64,000 nt of DNA, from contig NZ_QJRF01000077.1 in NCBI RefSeq assembly GCF_013393345.1, positions 283,129-347,128 on the forward strand. Direction: 5' to 3'. Both the position numbers and the translations under genes were made by a program. This DNA comes from Pseudomonas taiwanensis. Lineage in GTDB: Bacteria > Pseudomonadota > Gammaproteobacteria > Pseudomonadales > Pseudomonadaceae. Below are positions 1 to 8,336 of the stretch, one piece after another. Below the pieces are notes generated by a model. That model made no database searches. It was given only the letters and a program-made list of their open reading frames with translations, and had not been told where the DNA came from. The stretch's first letter is position 1; every line of letters starts with the position of its first letter.

Positions 1-1044
1 CCGGTGGTGAAAGTCGGCCGCATGGCCGGTCAGTTCGCCAAGCCGCGCTCATCCGGCAACGAAACCCAAGGCGACGTCACCCTGCCGGCCTACCGTGGCG
101 ACATCGTCAACGGCATCGGCTTCGACGCCGCCAGCCGCGTGCCGGACCCGGAGCGTCTGCTGCAGGCCTACCACCAGGCCACCGCCAGCCTCAACCTGCT
201 GCGTGCCTTCGCCCAGGGCGGCTTCGCCGACGTGCACCAGGTGCATCAGTGGAACCTCGATTTCATCGCCAACTCGGCGCTGACCGAGAAGTACAGCCAA
301 CTGGCCGACCGCATCGACGAAACCCTGGCCTTCATGCGCGCCTGCGGTTTGGACAGCGCGCCGCAATTGCGCGAAGCGAGCTTCTTCACCGCCCATGAAG
401 CGCTGCTGCTGAACTACGAGCAGGCCTTCGTCCGCCGCGACAGCCTCACCGGCAACTGGTACGACTGCTCCGCGCACATGCTCTGGATCGGCGACCGCAC
501 CCGCCAGCCTGACGGCGCCCATGTGGAGTTCCTGCGCGGTGTCGGCAACCCCATCGGGGTCAAGGTGGGACCGAGCATGGACAGCGACGATCTGATCCGC
601 CTGATCGACATTCTCAACCCGGAGAACGACCCCGGCCGCCTCAACCTGATCGTGCGCATGGGCGCCGAAAAGGTCGGCGATCACCTGCCCCGCCTGATCC
701 GCACCGTCGAAGGTGAAGGCCGCAAGGTGCTGTGGAGTTCGGACCCGATGCACGGCAATACCATCAAGGCTTCCAGCGGCTACAAGACCCGCGACTTCGC
801 CGCCATTCTCGGCGAGGTGAAGCAGTTCTTCGAGGTTCACCGCGCCGAGGGCACCTATGCCGGTGGCATCCACATCGAAATGACCGGACAGAACGTCACC
901 GAATGCATCGGCGGCGCCCGCCCGATCACCGAAGACGGCCTCTCCGACCGCTACCACACCCATTGCGACCCGCGCCTGAACGCCGACCAGTCCCTGGAAC
1001 TGGCCTTCCTGATCGCCGAGACGCTGAAGCAGATTCGGCGCTAG
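1..1044 (+). CDS. Class II 3-deoxy-7-phosphoheptulonate (DAHP) synthase, 5'-truncated by the window
   Basis: The reading frame is open from base 1, so the true start lies upstream; about 347 C-terminal residues of a protein normally near 450 are visible. The family condenses phosphoenolpyruvate with erythrose 4-phosphate, the first step of the shikimate pathway, in the cytoplasm. Class II hallmarks seen are [51 protein letters not shown] and HTHCDPRLN, which carry the metal and phosphate ligands. It converges with the ycaQ-like gene; the gap holds a long inverted repeat. From memory P. aeruginosa has a class II enzyme at PA2843 in a similar neighbourhood. The family is certain; whether it serves general aromatic or phenazine-type synthesis is not shown, and no phenazine genes are nearby. 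Confidence 0.93.
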   Translation, partial: PVVKVGRMAGQFAKPRSSGNETQGDVTLPAYRGDIVNGIGFDAASRVPDPERLLQAYHQATASLNLLRAFAQGGFADVHQVHQWNLDFIANSALTEKYSQLADRIDETLAFMRACGLDSAPQLREASFFTAHEALLLNYEQAFVRRDSLTGNWYDCSAHMLWIGDRTRQPDGAHVEFLRGVGNPIGVKVGPSMDSDDLIRLIDILNPENDPGRLNLIVRMGAEKVGDHLPRLIRTVEGEGRKVLWSSDPMHGNTIKASSGYKTRDFAAILGEVKQFFEVHRAEGTYAGGIHIEMTGQNVTECIGGARPITEDGLSDRYHTHCDPRLNADQSLELAFLIAETLKQIRR

Positions 1045-1097
1045 GACCGCGCTTTTCCTGTGGCGGCGAATTCATCGACCGTCTGTCCAGGAGCCTT

Positions 1098-1151
1098 GTA
1101 GGAGCTAGCTTGCCAGCGAAAAGGGACATTCGCTGGCAAGCCAGCTCCTAC
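1098..1151. repeat. REP-like inverted repeat pair between convergent genes
   Basis: GTAGGAGCTAGCTTGCCAGC and its near-exact reverse complement face each other about 11 bases apart, able to form a long hairpin between two convergent genes. This is the Pseudomonas GTAGGAGC-type dispersed repeat, here in a TTGCCAGC variant; it may act as a bidirectional terminator. Confidence 0.7.
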
Positions 1152-1188
1152 GGGCAATGCAGCTACTTGCAACACCCACAAGGAACCA

Positions 1189-2415
1189 TCAGTTCCCCAG
1201 CCGGGACAGGCACGCCTGCAACCGCACAGTCCCCGGCCGCCGGCAGGTAACCGCCACCTCATTCAACCCCAGCCACGCCGCCATGCCCTGCAGGTTGTCG
1301 GCTAGGGCCTGCATGCCGGCTTCGCTGAGGCCGTGTTCCTCTTCATGCAACGCGTGCACCGCCAGGCGGCCCTGGGCGCGCTCGGCACGCAAATCGACAC
1401 GAGCAGCCAGGCGTTCGTCATGCAGGAACGGCAGCACGTAGTAGCCGAACTGGCGCTTGTGCTGGGGCGTGTAGATTTCCAGCCGGTAGCGGAAGTCGAA
1501 CAGGCGCTCGGTACGTGCCCGCTCCCAGATCAGCGAGTCGAAGGGCGACAACAGTGCGCTGGCCTTGACCTTGCGCGGCACCTTGGGATCACCCAGGCAA
1601 TAGGCGGGCTGCTTCCAGCCATCGACCTGCGCCGGCTGCAGCGCGCCCTCTTCCACCAGTTCGGCCAGCCGAGCCTGGCTGTCGCTGGTCTCCAGGCGGT
1701 AGTAATCCCGCAGGTCCCGCTCAGTGGCCACGCCCAGCGCCTGGGCCGCACGCAGCAGCAATTGTCGATGGGCATCAGCCTCGGCCATTTCGGGCTGGTT
1801 GAGGATGTCGGCGGGAATCACGCGCTCCGGCAAGTCGTAGAGACGCTCGAACCCCCGGCGCCCGGCTACCGTCACCTCGCCGGCAGCGAACAGCCATTCC
1901 ATCGCATGCTTTTCCGCGCTCCAGTCCCACCAGGGCCCGGCGCGCTCTTCGCGGGTGCTCAGCGCCCCAGCGCCCAAGGCACCCTGCTCGCGTACCGACT
2001 GCAGGACGCGCTGGATCACCTCCTGCTGCTCGAACCCAAATTTCGCCAGTTGCTGGTAGATGCCCTGGCCATTGGCCGCCCGGCGCATGCGCCAGCGCAT
2101 CAGCGGATAGAGGTCCAGCGGCAGCAGCGACGCCTCGTGGCCCCAGTACTCGAACAACGCCCGGCGCCGGGGCTTGCCCCAGGCCAGGTCGTCCAGCAGT
2201 TCACGGTCGTAGTGGCCCAGGCGGGAAAAGGCAGGCAGATAGTGGGAGCGCACCAGGGCGTTCACCGAGTCGATCTGCACCACCCCCAGCGCGTCCAGTT
2301 GCGCCAACAATTGCCGATGGCGGATCGCGCCGCGTGGCGCACGGGCGAAACCCTGTGCCGCCAGGGCCAGGCGACGGGCTTCGGGAAGGGACAGACTCAG
2401 CGTCATGGGCTTCAT
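1189..2415 (-). CDS. ycaQ: YcaQ/AlkZ-family winged-helix DNA glycosylase
   Basis: The 408-residue protein belongs to the HTH_42 (formerly DUF1006) family, whose E. coli member YcaQ (AlkX) removes alkylated bases and unhooks interstrand crosslinks. The motif VVQIDSVNAL at residues 45-54 carries Gln47-Ile48-Asp49, matching the catalytic Q-x-D of the YcaQ branch rather than the Q-x-Q of AlkZ. Further family features are the SHYLPAFSRLG block and the AllSPFDSLIWERART-type block in the C-terminal half. An alternative ATG lies three codons downstream. The DUF3291 gene lies 30 bases upstream on the same strand. The family is clear; substrate range is inferred from the Q-x-D motif. Confidence 0.85.
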   Translation of the reverse strand: MKPMTLSLSLPEARRLALAAQGFARAPRGAIRHRQLLAQLDALGVVQIDSVNALVRSHYLPAFSRLGHYDRELLDDLAWGKPRRRALFEYWGHEASLLPLDLYPLMRWRMRRAANGQGIYQQLAKFGFEQQEVIQRVLQSVREQGALGAGALSTREERAGPWWDWSAEKHAMEWLFAAGEVTVAGRRGFERLYDLPERVIPADILNQPEMAEADAHRQLLLRAAQALGVATERDLRDYYRLETSDSQARLAELVEEGALQPAQVDGWKQPAYCLGDPKVPRKVKASALLSPFDSLIWERARTERLFDFRYRLEIYTPQHKRQFGYYVLPFLHDERLAARVDLRAERAQGRLAVHALHEEEHGLSEAGMQALADNLQGMAAWLGLNEVAVTCRRPGTVRLQACLSRLGN

Positions 2416-2445
2416 GCCAACAGGGAATGACGCTTCACACTAGCA

Positions 2446-2946
2446 TCAGCCCGCCTGGCTTTCGCGCTCCAGTTCAGCAGGAACGAAAGGCACGGACTGG
2501 TCCGGTGCGAGGAAGGTCTGGCGGAAGGTGAAGGCCTCCGGCGTGGGGCCGGATTCACGCAACCGGGCCAGACGCGCCGCGGCTTCCTGGACATCGGGAC
2601 GATGCCCCCTGGGAATCCACCAGAGCACCTGGTGCGTGGAGGAGACTCGCTCGAACCATTCCTTGCGCCGCTTCAGCATCTCGACATGGGCCGAGCGGTA
2701 GACGAAATCAGTGAGGCTGCCCACATCGCGCCAGACCGACAGGTTGACCAGGATTTCCGGGCCGAAAGGACGCAGGGAGGTGGCATCACCCTCCTCGTCC
2801 TGAAGCCGCCAGACATAGCCGGGCGACCGCTCGGCAAGGGCATTGACCGGTGCCAGATTGGCCACGAAATCGGCCATTTCGGGAGAATCCAGAGGCGCCT
2901 TCATCAAGGCAATATTCAGTTGGGCAAGCTCGTAGGTGTTCGACAT
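2446..2946 (-). CDS. DUF3291 domain protein
   Basis: This 166-residue soluble protein has the DUF3291 pattern: an N-terminal LAQLNIALMKAPLDSP strand-helix, SPGYVWRLQDE, a VNLSVWRDVGSLTDFVYRS segment and WWIPRGHRP near the end. The fold is thought to be a ferredoxin-like dimeric alpha/beta barrel related to antibiotic-biosynthesis monooxygenases, but no enzyme activity is established and no catalytic set is evident. It has no signal peptide. It lies just upstream of the ycaQ-like gene on the same strand and may be co-transcribed with it. An AAGGGAAC sequence precedes the ATG. Confidence 0.8.
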   Translation of the reverse strand: MSNTYELAQLNIALMKAPLDSPEMADFVANLAPVNALAERSPGYVWRLQDEEGDATSLRPFGPEILVNLSVWRDVGSLTDFVYRSAHVEMLKRRKEWFERVSSTHQVLWWIPRGHRPDVQEAAARLARLRESGPTPEAFTFRQTFLAPDQSVPFVPAELERESQAG

Positions 2947-3016
2947 GGGTTCCGTTCCCTTTCATCAAATGTGCGGCCCGCCCTTCGCTTCACCGTTGGC
3001 GGGCCGCATCCGGGCG

Positions 3017-3250
3017 TCACTTCTGCAGGGGGTCTTCCCAGAAATGGCGCTCGCTTTCTTCCATGACATCAGCCCGGGACAAACCAATGTCCTTGAGCAT
3101 CGCATCGCTCATCCGCGACAACTGCTCGCGCTCGTGAGCCAGTTGCTCCCAGCGCCTTACCATGTGCCAGGCAGCGGCGAGCCAGCTTTCCCGATGAGGC
3201 TCATACCCAGCGTGACGTGAAGTACCGATAAAGCCGTGTTGACCTTTCAT
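3017..3250 (-). CDS. DUF1127 small arginine-rich-type protein
   Basis: The chosen ATG gives 77 residues and is preceded by GGAGG eight bases upstream; an in-frame start 18 codons earlier lacks such a site. The C-terminal half matches the DUF1127 motif: WHMVRRWEQLAHEREQLSRM followed by SDAMLKDIGLSRADV. Some DUF1127 proteins act in RNA metabolism and phosphate or nitrogen homeostasis in alphaproteobacteria; the role of Pseudomonas members is mostly unknown. The gene is divergent from a LysR regulator whose start is 97 bases away, an arrangement suggesting that the regulator controls it. Confidence 0.82.
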   Translation of the reverse strand: MKGQHGFIGTSRHAGYEPHRESWLAAAWHMVRRWEQLAHEREQLSRMSDAMLKDIGLSRADVMEESERHFWEDPLQK

Positions 3251-3347
3251 CTTGGTGTCCTCCCAGTGGGGATGGCGCCAGTTTCCAACCAGGACTAAGA
3301 TCAATCCAACGAATGTTTCTGATGCAGAGCATCTCAGGATTTGATGA

Positions 3348-4199
3348 ATGAACTACCCATCCATTGATACCGAATTGCTGCGCACCTTCGTTGCCATTGC
3401 GGATTACGGCGGCTTCACCCGTGCAGCCGAGATGGTCAACCGCACCCAATCAGCCGTGAGCATGCAGATGAAGCGGCTGGAGGAAGACGTGCTGCAGCGC
3501 GCGGTGTTCGAGCGCGACGGCCGCCAGGTCAAACTCACCGCCGAAGGGCAGATATTGCTGGGCTACGCGCGGCGCATCCTCAAGCTGCATGGCGAGGTGA
3601 TGAACACCCTGCGCCAGCCGCACATGGTGGGCACAGTGCGCATCGGCACGCCGGATGACTACGTCATGCGCTTCCTGCCGGGCATCCTCTCGCGCTTCGC
3701 CCAGGCCTATCCGCTGGTGCAGGTGGAGGTGCATTGCGAATCCACGTCCCAGTTGCTGCAGCGCCAGGACCTGGACCTGTCCATCGTCACCCGCATGCCG
3801 GGGCATGAAATCGGTGAACTGCTGCGCCAGGAGCGCTTCGTCTGGGCCGAAGCCATCGGCTTCAGCCCCCACGAGCAATCGCCCATGCCGCTGGCCATGT
3901 TCAACAGTGACTGCTTCTGCCGCGCCTGGGCCTGCAACGCGCTGGACGCCATGGGCCGCGAGTACCGCGTCGCCTACACCAGCCCGAGCCTGTCAGCGAT
4001 CATGGCCGTGGTGACCGCCGGCCTGGCAGTGACCGCACAACTGCAGAGCCTGATCACGCCGGAGCTACGCATCCTCGACGAGAGCGAGGGACTGCCCCAG
4101 CTGCCGCTGTGCAACATCATGCTGCTGCGCAATGAGCGCAATCAGTCGCCTGTGACCGACACCCTGGCCGAGCACATCATCGAAGGTTTCCGGATCTGA
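3348..4199 (+). CDS. LysR-family transcriptional regulator (divergent from DUF1127 gene)
   Basis: The 283-residue protein has the LysR layout: an N-terminal winged helix-turn-helix (residues about 5-64, LLRTFVAIADYGGFTRAAEM then TQSAVSMQMKRLE) and a periplasmic-binding-like effector domain starting near VGTVRIGTPDDY. Its inducer is unknown. It reads away from the DUF1127 gene and converges on the TauE/SafE gene with only 4 bases between stop codons. By the usual LysR logic it probably controls the divergent DUF1127 gene; this is inference from layout alone. Confidence 0.88.
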   Translation: MNYPSIDTELLRTFVAIADYGGFTRAAEMVNRTQSAVSMQMKRLEEDVLQRAVFERDGRQVKLTAEGQILLGYARRILKLHGEVMNTLRQPHMVGTVRIGTPDDYVMRFLPGILSRFAQAYPLVQVEVHCESTSQLLQRQDLDLSIVTRMPGHEIGELLRQERFVWAEAIGFSPHEQSPMPLAMFNSDCFCRAWACNALDAMGREYRVAYTSPSLSAIMAVVTAGLAVTAQLQSLITPELRILDESEGLPQLPLCNIMLLRNERNQSPVTDTLAEHIIEGFRI

Positions 4200-4203
4200 C
4201 GCG

Positions 4204-4956
4204 TCACTTGACCGCCAGCAACACGGCACACAGCAGCAGGAACGCGCAGAACAGCGAGCGCAGTACGCGCTCCGGCAAGGCGTGCGCCATGCGGACTCCC
4301 CAACTGATGCTGAGCAGGCCACCCACTGCCAGCGGCAGCCCCATTGCCCAGTTCACATGATCGTGCAGACCGTAGGTGGCGAGGGTCACCGCGGTACTCG
4401 GCGCCGCCAGGGCCAGGGAAAGGCCCTGGGCCATGACCTGGCTGGTGCCGAAAACGCTGGTCAGCACCGGCGTTGCAATCACCGCCCCGCCAACGCCGAA
4501 CAGGCCGCCCGCAGCACCTGCGATGCCGCCCAGCACCCCGAGCCAAGGCCAAGGGTGGCGCAATTCTGCGCTGGCCTGGGCCTTGGCCATGAACATCCGC
4601 GCGAAGTTGTACGCGGCAAGCGCCAGCAGGAAGACGACAAACGCCAGGCGCATGCTTTCCGCGTCGACCCGCACCGCGAACAACGACGCCAGCCAGGCGA
4701 AACCGAAACTGGTCGCCGCCAGCAGCAACGCATAGCGCAGGTCGATGCGGTTGCGCTGGTGATAGCGCCACAGCGCCAACAGCACATTGGGCACCACCAT
4801 CACCAGGGCCGTGCCCTGGGCCAATTGCTGGTCAAGACCGAAGAGCACGCCAAGGGCGGGAATGGCGATCAGCCCGCCACCAATGCCGAAAAGTCCACCT
4901 ACGGTGCCGAGCAACGCACCCAGCGCGATGTTCAGCACAAAAGCCAAAAGATCCAT
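4204..4956 (-). CDS. TauE/SafE-family membrane permease
   Basis: The 250-residue protein is almost entirely hydrophobic, with about eight transmembrane segments arranged as two repeats. Each repeat opens with the family's glycine-rich motif: GTVGGLFGIGGGLIAIP near residue 17 and AGAAGGLFGVGGAVIATP near residue 145. TauE/SafE proteins export sulfite, sulfoacetate or related organic anions across the inner membrane. No sulfonate genes are close, so the substrate is open. The start is divergent from a LysR gene 101 bases away, which is the likely regulator. Confidence 0.88.
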   Translation of the reverse strand: MDLLAFVLNIALGALLGTVGGLFGIGGGLIAIPALGVLFGLDQQLAQGTALVMVVPNVLLALWRYHQRNRIDLRYALLLAATSFGFAWLASLFAVRVDAESMRLAFVVFLLALAAYNFARMFMAKAQASAELRHPWPWLGVLGGIAGAAGGLFGVGGAVIATPVLTSVFGTSQVMAQGLSLALAAPSTAVTLATYGLHDHVNWAMGLPLAVGGLLSISWGVRMAHALPERVLRSLFCAFLLLCAVLLAVK

Positions 4957-5057
4957 GCCACCTCCAATTCGATGGGAGGGATGCTACCGGCGCCCGGTTG
5001 TCGCGGAAACGCACAGCGGCGCACAATGGCTTTGCGTTTTTCGCATAGGCAAACCTG

Positions 5058-6011
5058 ATGAACCCTGATGCCCTGACCGAGCAACTGGCCCTCTTCCTCG
5101 ACGTTCTGGAGGCCGGAAGCTTTTCCGCCGCGGCGCGTCGCCACCCGCTCACACCCTCTGCCGTCGCGCGGCGCATCGATGCCCTGGAGCGCGCCCTGGG
5201 CAGCAATCTGTTCGTTCGCAACACCCATGCGGTGAAAGCGACGCCCGCTGGCCTGGCCTTTGCCGAACGGGCAAAACGGGTCTTGGCGGAACTGCGCCTG
5301 GCCCGCGCCGAAGCGGTGTCCCTGAGCAGCGCACCGGAAGGGCTGATCCGCATCGATGCGCCAAGTCCTTTCGGTCGCAGGCACCTGGCACCGGCCATTG
5401 CGGAGTTTCTCACCCACTACCCCGGCCTCGATGTGCAATTGCGGTTGATCGACAGCTTCATCGACATGCATGGCGAAAGCCTCGGTCAGGTGGACCTGGT
5501 ACTGCGCATCGGCCCGCTCGCCGATACGCGCCTGGTTGCCACGCCACTGGCGCCACTGGTGCGGATTCTCTGCGCCAGCCCGGACTACCTGCGCCGTCGC
5601 GGCATCCCCCGCGATCCGCGCGAGCTGCCCGACCATGACGGCCTCGACTGGGACACGCTGGCACCGCCCTATGCCTGGCGCTTCGAAGTGGACGGCAAGC
5701 TCCAGCACATTCGACCGGGGCGCATGCGCATGACGGCCAACAACGCCGAGACCCTGCTCTTCAGTGCCGTGGCCGGCCACGGAATCGCCCACTTGCCGAC
5801 CTGGCTGATCAGCGAACACCTGGTCCGGGGCGAGCTGGTGCCGCTGTTCTGCGAAGACGGCTTGCCGCCGCCGGAGCCCAGCGGTATCTATGCGCTGCGC
5901 CTGGAGGGAGAAGCCAGCTCGCGGAGCCGGCTGTTGCTGGACTTCCTCAAGAGTCGATTCGGCCCGGTGCCGCCCTGGGACCTCGCCCTGGGCGGCCTCG
6001 GTCGCGGCTGA
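5058..6011 (+). CDS. LysR-family regulator divergent from the TauE/SafE permease
   Basis: This 317-residue protein has an N-terminal LysR helix-turn-helix (LFLDVLEAGSFSAAARR, then TPSAVARRIDALERALG) and an effector domain with the typical LIRIDAPSPFGRRHLAPAI start and a late GIAHLPTWLISEHLVRGEL stretch. The latter is typical of the CrgA/DsdC-like subgroup found beside transporters and oxidoreductases. Being divergent from the permease, it probably controls that gene. Its stop codon directly abuts the stop of the RDD-family gene on the other strand. The effector is unknown. Confidence 0.88.
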   Translation: MNPDALTEQLALFLDVLEAGSFSAAARRHPLTPSAVARRIDALERALGSNLFVRNTHAVKATPAGLAFAERAKRVLAELRLARAEAVSLSSAPEGLIRIDAPSPFGRRHLAPAIAEFLTHYPGLDVQLRLIDSFIDMHGESLGQVDLVLRIGPLADTRLVATPLAPLVRILCASPDYLRRRGIPRDPRELPDHDGLDWDTLAPPYAWRFEVDGKLQHIRPGRMRMTANNAETLLFSAVAGHGIAHLPTWLISEHLVRGELVPLFCEDGLPPPEPSGIYALRLEGEASSRSRLLLDFLKSRFGPVPPWDLALGGLGRG

Positions 6012-6521
6012 TCAACGCGGTAGCTGCACCACCCGCGTGCCCGCCAGCAGGTCATGCAGGCAACGGCGATCGGCGCGGAAGATGAACAGGTAATCCACCA
6101 GCACCAGGAGCACGCCCACGACCGGGATATAGGCCAGCAGCCACCAGAGCAGATATCGCTTGAGCAGCAGGTTGCCCAGTTCGGGCACCTGGCCATCGAG
6201 GGTGACGATGGCGATCTTCAGCAGCCGCTTGCCGAGCGTCTGGCCGAAGTTCTTGAGGAAATGCCCGTTGACCAGCAGGAACACCGCGATCCCGACCACG
6301 AGACTCAGCAACTGCTGGCCCAGGCTCGGTTCGATGCCCTGCTGGGCGGCGGCGAAGGTGCCCGAGAAATAGGCCACCGGTACGGTCACCAGGCTCATGA
6401 TCAAGCCATCTATCAGCGCCGCAGCCAGGCGCGTCCAGCGTGAAGCGAGCAGAGGTTCGGCGGCACTGTTGACGGTGAGTTCCGCAGCGGGTGCCTGATA
6501 GGGGTTTTGCAGGTTGTCCAT
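6012..6521 (-). CDS. RDD-family membrane protein
   Basis: Starting at the ATG giving MDNLQNPYQAPAAEL, the product is 169 residues. It has the RDD signature: SRWTRLAAALIDGLI with the first Arg and Asp in helix one, a second hydrophobic segment, GQTLGKRLLKIAIV, and two more hydrophobic segments before RRCLHDLLAGTRVV. RDD proteins are small inner-membrane proteins, and some act in sodium or compatible-solute transport; the role here is unknown. The longer frame upstream lacks protein-like character and a ribosome binding site. Convergent with the LysR gene. Confidence 0.85.
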   Translation of the reverse strand: MDNLQNPYQAPAAELTVNSAAEPLLASRWTRLAAALIDGLIMSLVTVPVAYFSGTFAAAQQGIEPSLGQQLLSLVVGIAVFLLVNGHFLKNFGQTLGKRLLKIAIVTLDGQVPELGNLLLKRYLLWWLLAYIPVVGVLLVLVDYLFIFRADRRCLHDLLAGTRVVQLPR

Positions 6522-6600
6522 GACGCAGTCCTTGCAGTGGTTGACCGGGAAATTGTGGCCTACGCGAGAACACCTTGCTGCGCGATGGGAAGAATGAATT

Positions 6601-6629
6601 TTGCCCACGAAAGGCTTGCGCGCTAAATT
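6601..6629 (+). promoter_or_regulatory. Probable ohrR promoter with OhrR-type operator
   Basis: TTGCCC and TAAATT are spaced by 17 bases and fit -35 and -10 boxes about 30 bases before the ohrR start codon. The stretch TTGCGCGCTAA (6616-6626) lies between and over the -10. The same 11-mer recurs twice before the downstream esterase gene, so it is a good candidate for an autoregulatory OhrR site. Confidence 0.6.
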
Positions 6630-6659
6630 GGTCACCATCACTGCCCATGGAGACCGACC

Positions 6660-7106
6660 ATGTCCGATTCCACCTGCAAGGAGCTGCTGCTCGACAACCA
6701 GCTCTGCTTCGCCCTCTATTCGACCTCGTTGATGATGACCAAGGTCTACAAGCCGCTTCTCCAGGAGCTGGGCCTGACCTACCCGCAGTACCTCGCCATG
6801 ATGGTGCTCTGGGAAGGAGACGGCATCACGGTCGGTGAAATCAGCAACCGCATGCTCACCGATCCCGGCTCCCTCACCCCCCTCCTCAAGCGTCTGGAAG
6901 CCGAAGGTTTCATCACCCGCACGCGCAGCAGCAAGGACGAGCGCGTGGTGGAACTGCGCCTTACCGAGCAAGGCCGTGTCCTGCAGGAGAAGGCCAGGAA
7001 GGTGCCGGCGTGCATTCTCGCGGCGACCGAACGTACGACGGATGAGCTGACCGTCCTCAAGGAAGACCTCGTGTCACTGCGCAACAGCTTGGGAAAGGCC
7101 GTCTGA
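6660..7106 (+). CDS. ohrR: Organic-hydroperoxide-sensing MarR regulator OhrR
   Basis: The 148-residue MarR-family protein carries the OhrR N-terminal motif LLLDNQLCFALYSTSLMMTK with the peroxide-sensing cysteine at residue 16. Other cysteines are at 6 and 118; from memory P. aeruginosa OhrR has Cys9, Cys19 and Cys121, the same spacing shifted by three. The winged helix spans roughly residues 45-100 (LTYPQYLAMMVLW, DPGSLTPLLKRLE, RSSKDERVVELRLT). Oxidation of the reactive cysteine by organic hydroperoxides releases DNA in known members. It is followed by a secreted esterase rather than by ohr, and shared TTGCGCGCTAA motifs suggest that it controls both itself and the esterase. Confidence 0.92.
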   Translation: MSDSTCKELLLDNQLCFALYSTSLMMTKVYKPLLQELGLTYPQYLAMMVLWEGDGITVGEISNRMLTDPGSLTPLLKRLEAEGFITRTRSSKDERVVELRLTEQGRVLQEKARKVPACILAATERTTDELTVLKEDLVSLRNSLGKAV

Positions 7107-7160
7107 CGGCCTTATACCCATATCCTCACGGCGTTATTCCAAAGTCTTCCAACATTTATC

Positions 7161-7217
7161 TTGCGCGCTAAATAAATCGCGATTAATTTCTGCCTCACGC
7201 ACTTACTTAGCGCGCAA
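7161..7217 (+). promoter_or_regulatory. Two inverted OhrR-like operator motifs before the esterase gene
   Basis: TTGCGCGCTAA occurs at 7161-7171 on the plus strand and again as its reverse complement TTAGCGCGCAA at 7207-7217, with centres about 46 bases apart. A possible promoter, TTGCGC then TAATTT with a 17-base spacer (7161-7189), overlaps the first copy. The paired inverted arrangement suggests binding of two OhrR dimers and repression of the esterase gene. Confidence 0.6.
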
Positions 7218-7256
7218 TATTTTAGCCAGCAAATTAAACAGACGGAGGAACACGCC

Positions 7257-8276
7257 ATGAAATCGATCAGCACCGTAGTCGCAGGCAGCCTTCTCGCCCT
7301 CTCCGTGAGCCACGCGTTCGCCGCTGGCAGCCCGGGCGTCGAACGCAACACCCAGGCCTTCCTCGAAGCCCTGGCCGCCGGCGGTGGCCAGCCCCTGGAA
7401 ACCCTGGCACCCAAGGATGCCCGCGCGGTGCTGGTAGGCGCACAGGCCAGTGTGAAGCTGGAGCTGCCGAAAGCCGATGTCAGCACGAAGACCATCGACG
7501 CTGATGGCCAGAAGATCGACCTGACCATCGTCCGCCCTGAAGGCGCCAAGGGTGAACTGCCCGTGTTCATGTTCTTCCACGGCGGCGGCTGGGTGCTGGG
7601 CGACTACCCGACTCACGAGCGCCTGATCCGTGATCTGGTGGCCAACTCCGGCGCGGTGGCTGTCTACGTCAACTACACGCCCTCCCCCGAGGCCAAATAC
7701 CCGACCGCCATCAACCAGGCCTATGCCGCCACTAAATGGGTGGCCGAGCACGGCAAGGAGATCGGCGTGGACGGCAAGCGCCTGGCGGTGGCCGGCAACA
7801 GTGTCGGCGGCAACATGGCCGCAGTGGTCAGCCTGATGGCCAAGGACAAGGGCACGCCGAAGATCCGCTTCCAGGCGCTGCTGTGGCCGGTAACCGATTC
7901 GAACTTCAACAACGCCTCGTACAACCAGTTCGAGAACGGCCACTTCCTCACCCGCAACATGATGAAGTGGTTCTGGGACAGCTACACCGCTGACCCGAAA
8001 CAGCGCGCCGAGATCTACGCCTCGCCGCTGCAGGCTTCGACCGAGCAGCTGAAAGGCCTGCCGCCGGCACTGGTACAGACCGCCGAGTTCGATGTACTGC
8101 GGGATGAAGGTGAGGCCTACGCCCGCAAGTTGGACGCCGCTGGCGTCGAGGTCACCTCGGTACGTTACAACGGGATGATTCACGACTTCGGCCTGCTCAA
8201 CGTGCTGGCCAAGGTCCCGGGTACCCGCGCCGCCATGCTGCAAGCCGGCGAGGCGATCAAGGAACACCTTAAGTAA
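7257..8276 (+). CDS. Secreted alpha/beta hydrolase of the hormone-sensitive-lipase family (family IV esterase)
   Basis: The 339-residue protein begins with a cleavable Sec signal peptide (MKSISTVVAGSLLALSVSHAFAA) and has the HSL hallmarks: oxyanion-hole motif FFHGGGWVLGDY near residue 105, nucleophile motif GNSVGGNMA near residue 180, an acid region around AEFDVLRDEGEAYA and a catalytic His in GMIHDFGLLN. Such enzymes hydrolyse short- to medium-chain esters. GGAGGA lies eight bases before the ATG. It follows ohrR, and its leader holds two copies of the motif also found in the ohrR promoter, so peroxide control is likely. A hairpin with T-run follows the gene. Confidence 0.9.
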   Translation: MKSISTVVAGSLLALSVSHAFAAGSPGVERNTQAFLEALAAGGGQPLETLAPKDARAVLVGAQASVKLELPKADVSTKTIDADGQKIDLTIVRPEGAKGELPVFMFFHGGGWVLGDYPTHERLIRDLVANSGAVAVYVNYTPSPEAKYPTAINQAYAATKWVAEHGKEIGVDGKRLAVAGNSVGGNMAAVVSLMAKDKGTPKIRFQALLWPVTDSNFNNASYNQFENGHFLTRNMMKWFWDSYTADPKQRAEIYASPLQASTEQLKGLPPALVQTAEFDVLRDEGEAYARKLDAAGVEVTSVRYNGMIHDFGLLNVLAKVPGTRAAMLQAGEAIKEHLK

Positions 8277-8290
8277 GAACCGCAGAAATG

Positions 8291-8319
8291 AAAAAGCCCG
8301 GCATCAGCCGGGCTTTTTC
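8291..8319. terminator. Bidirectional rho-independent terminator
   Basis: AGCCCGGC and GCCGGGCT form an 8-bp stem around ATCA, flanked by A-run and T-run, so it works for both the esterase (plus) and efp (minus). Confidence 0.9.
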
Positions 8320-8336
8320 TTGTCCTGCCAGAAGGC

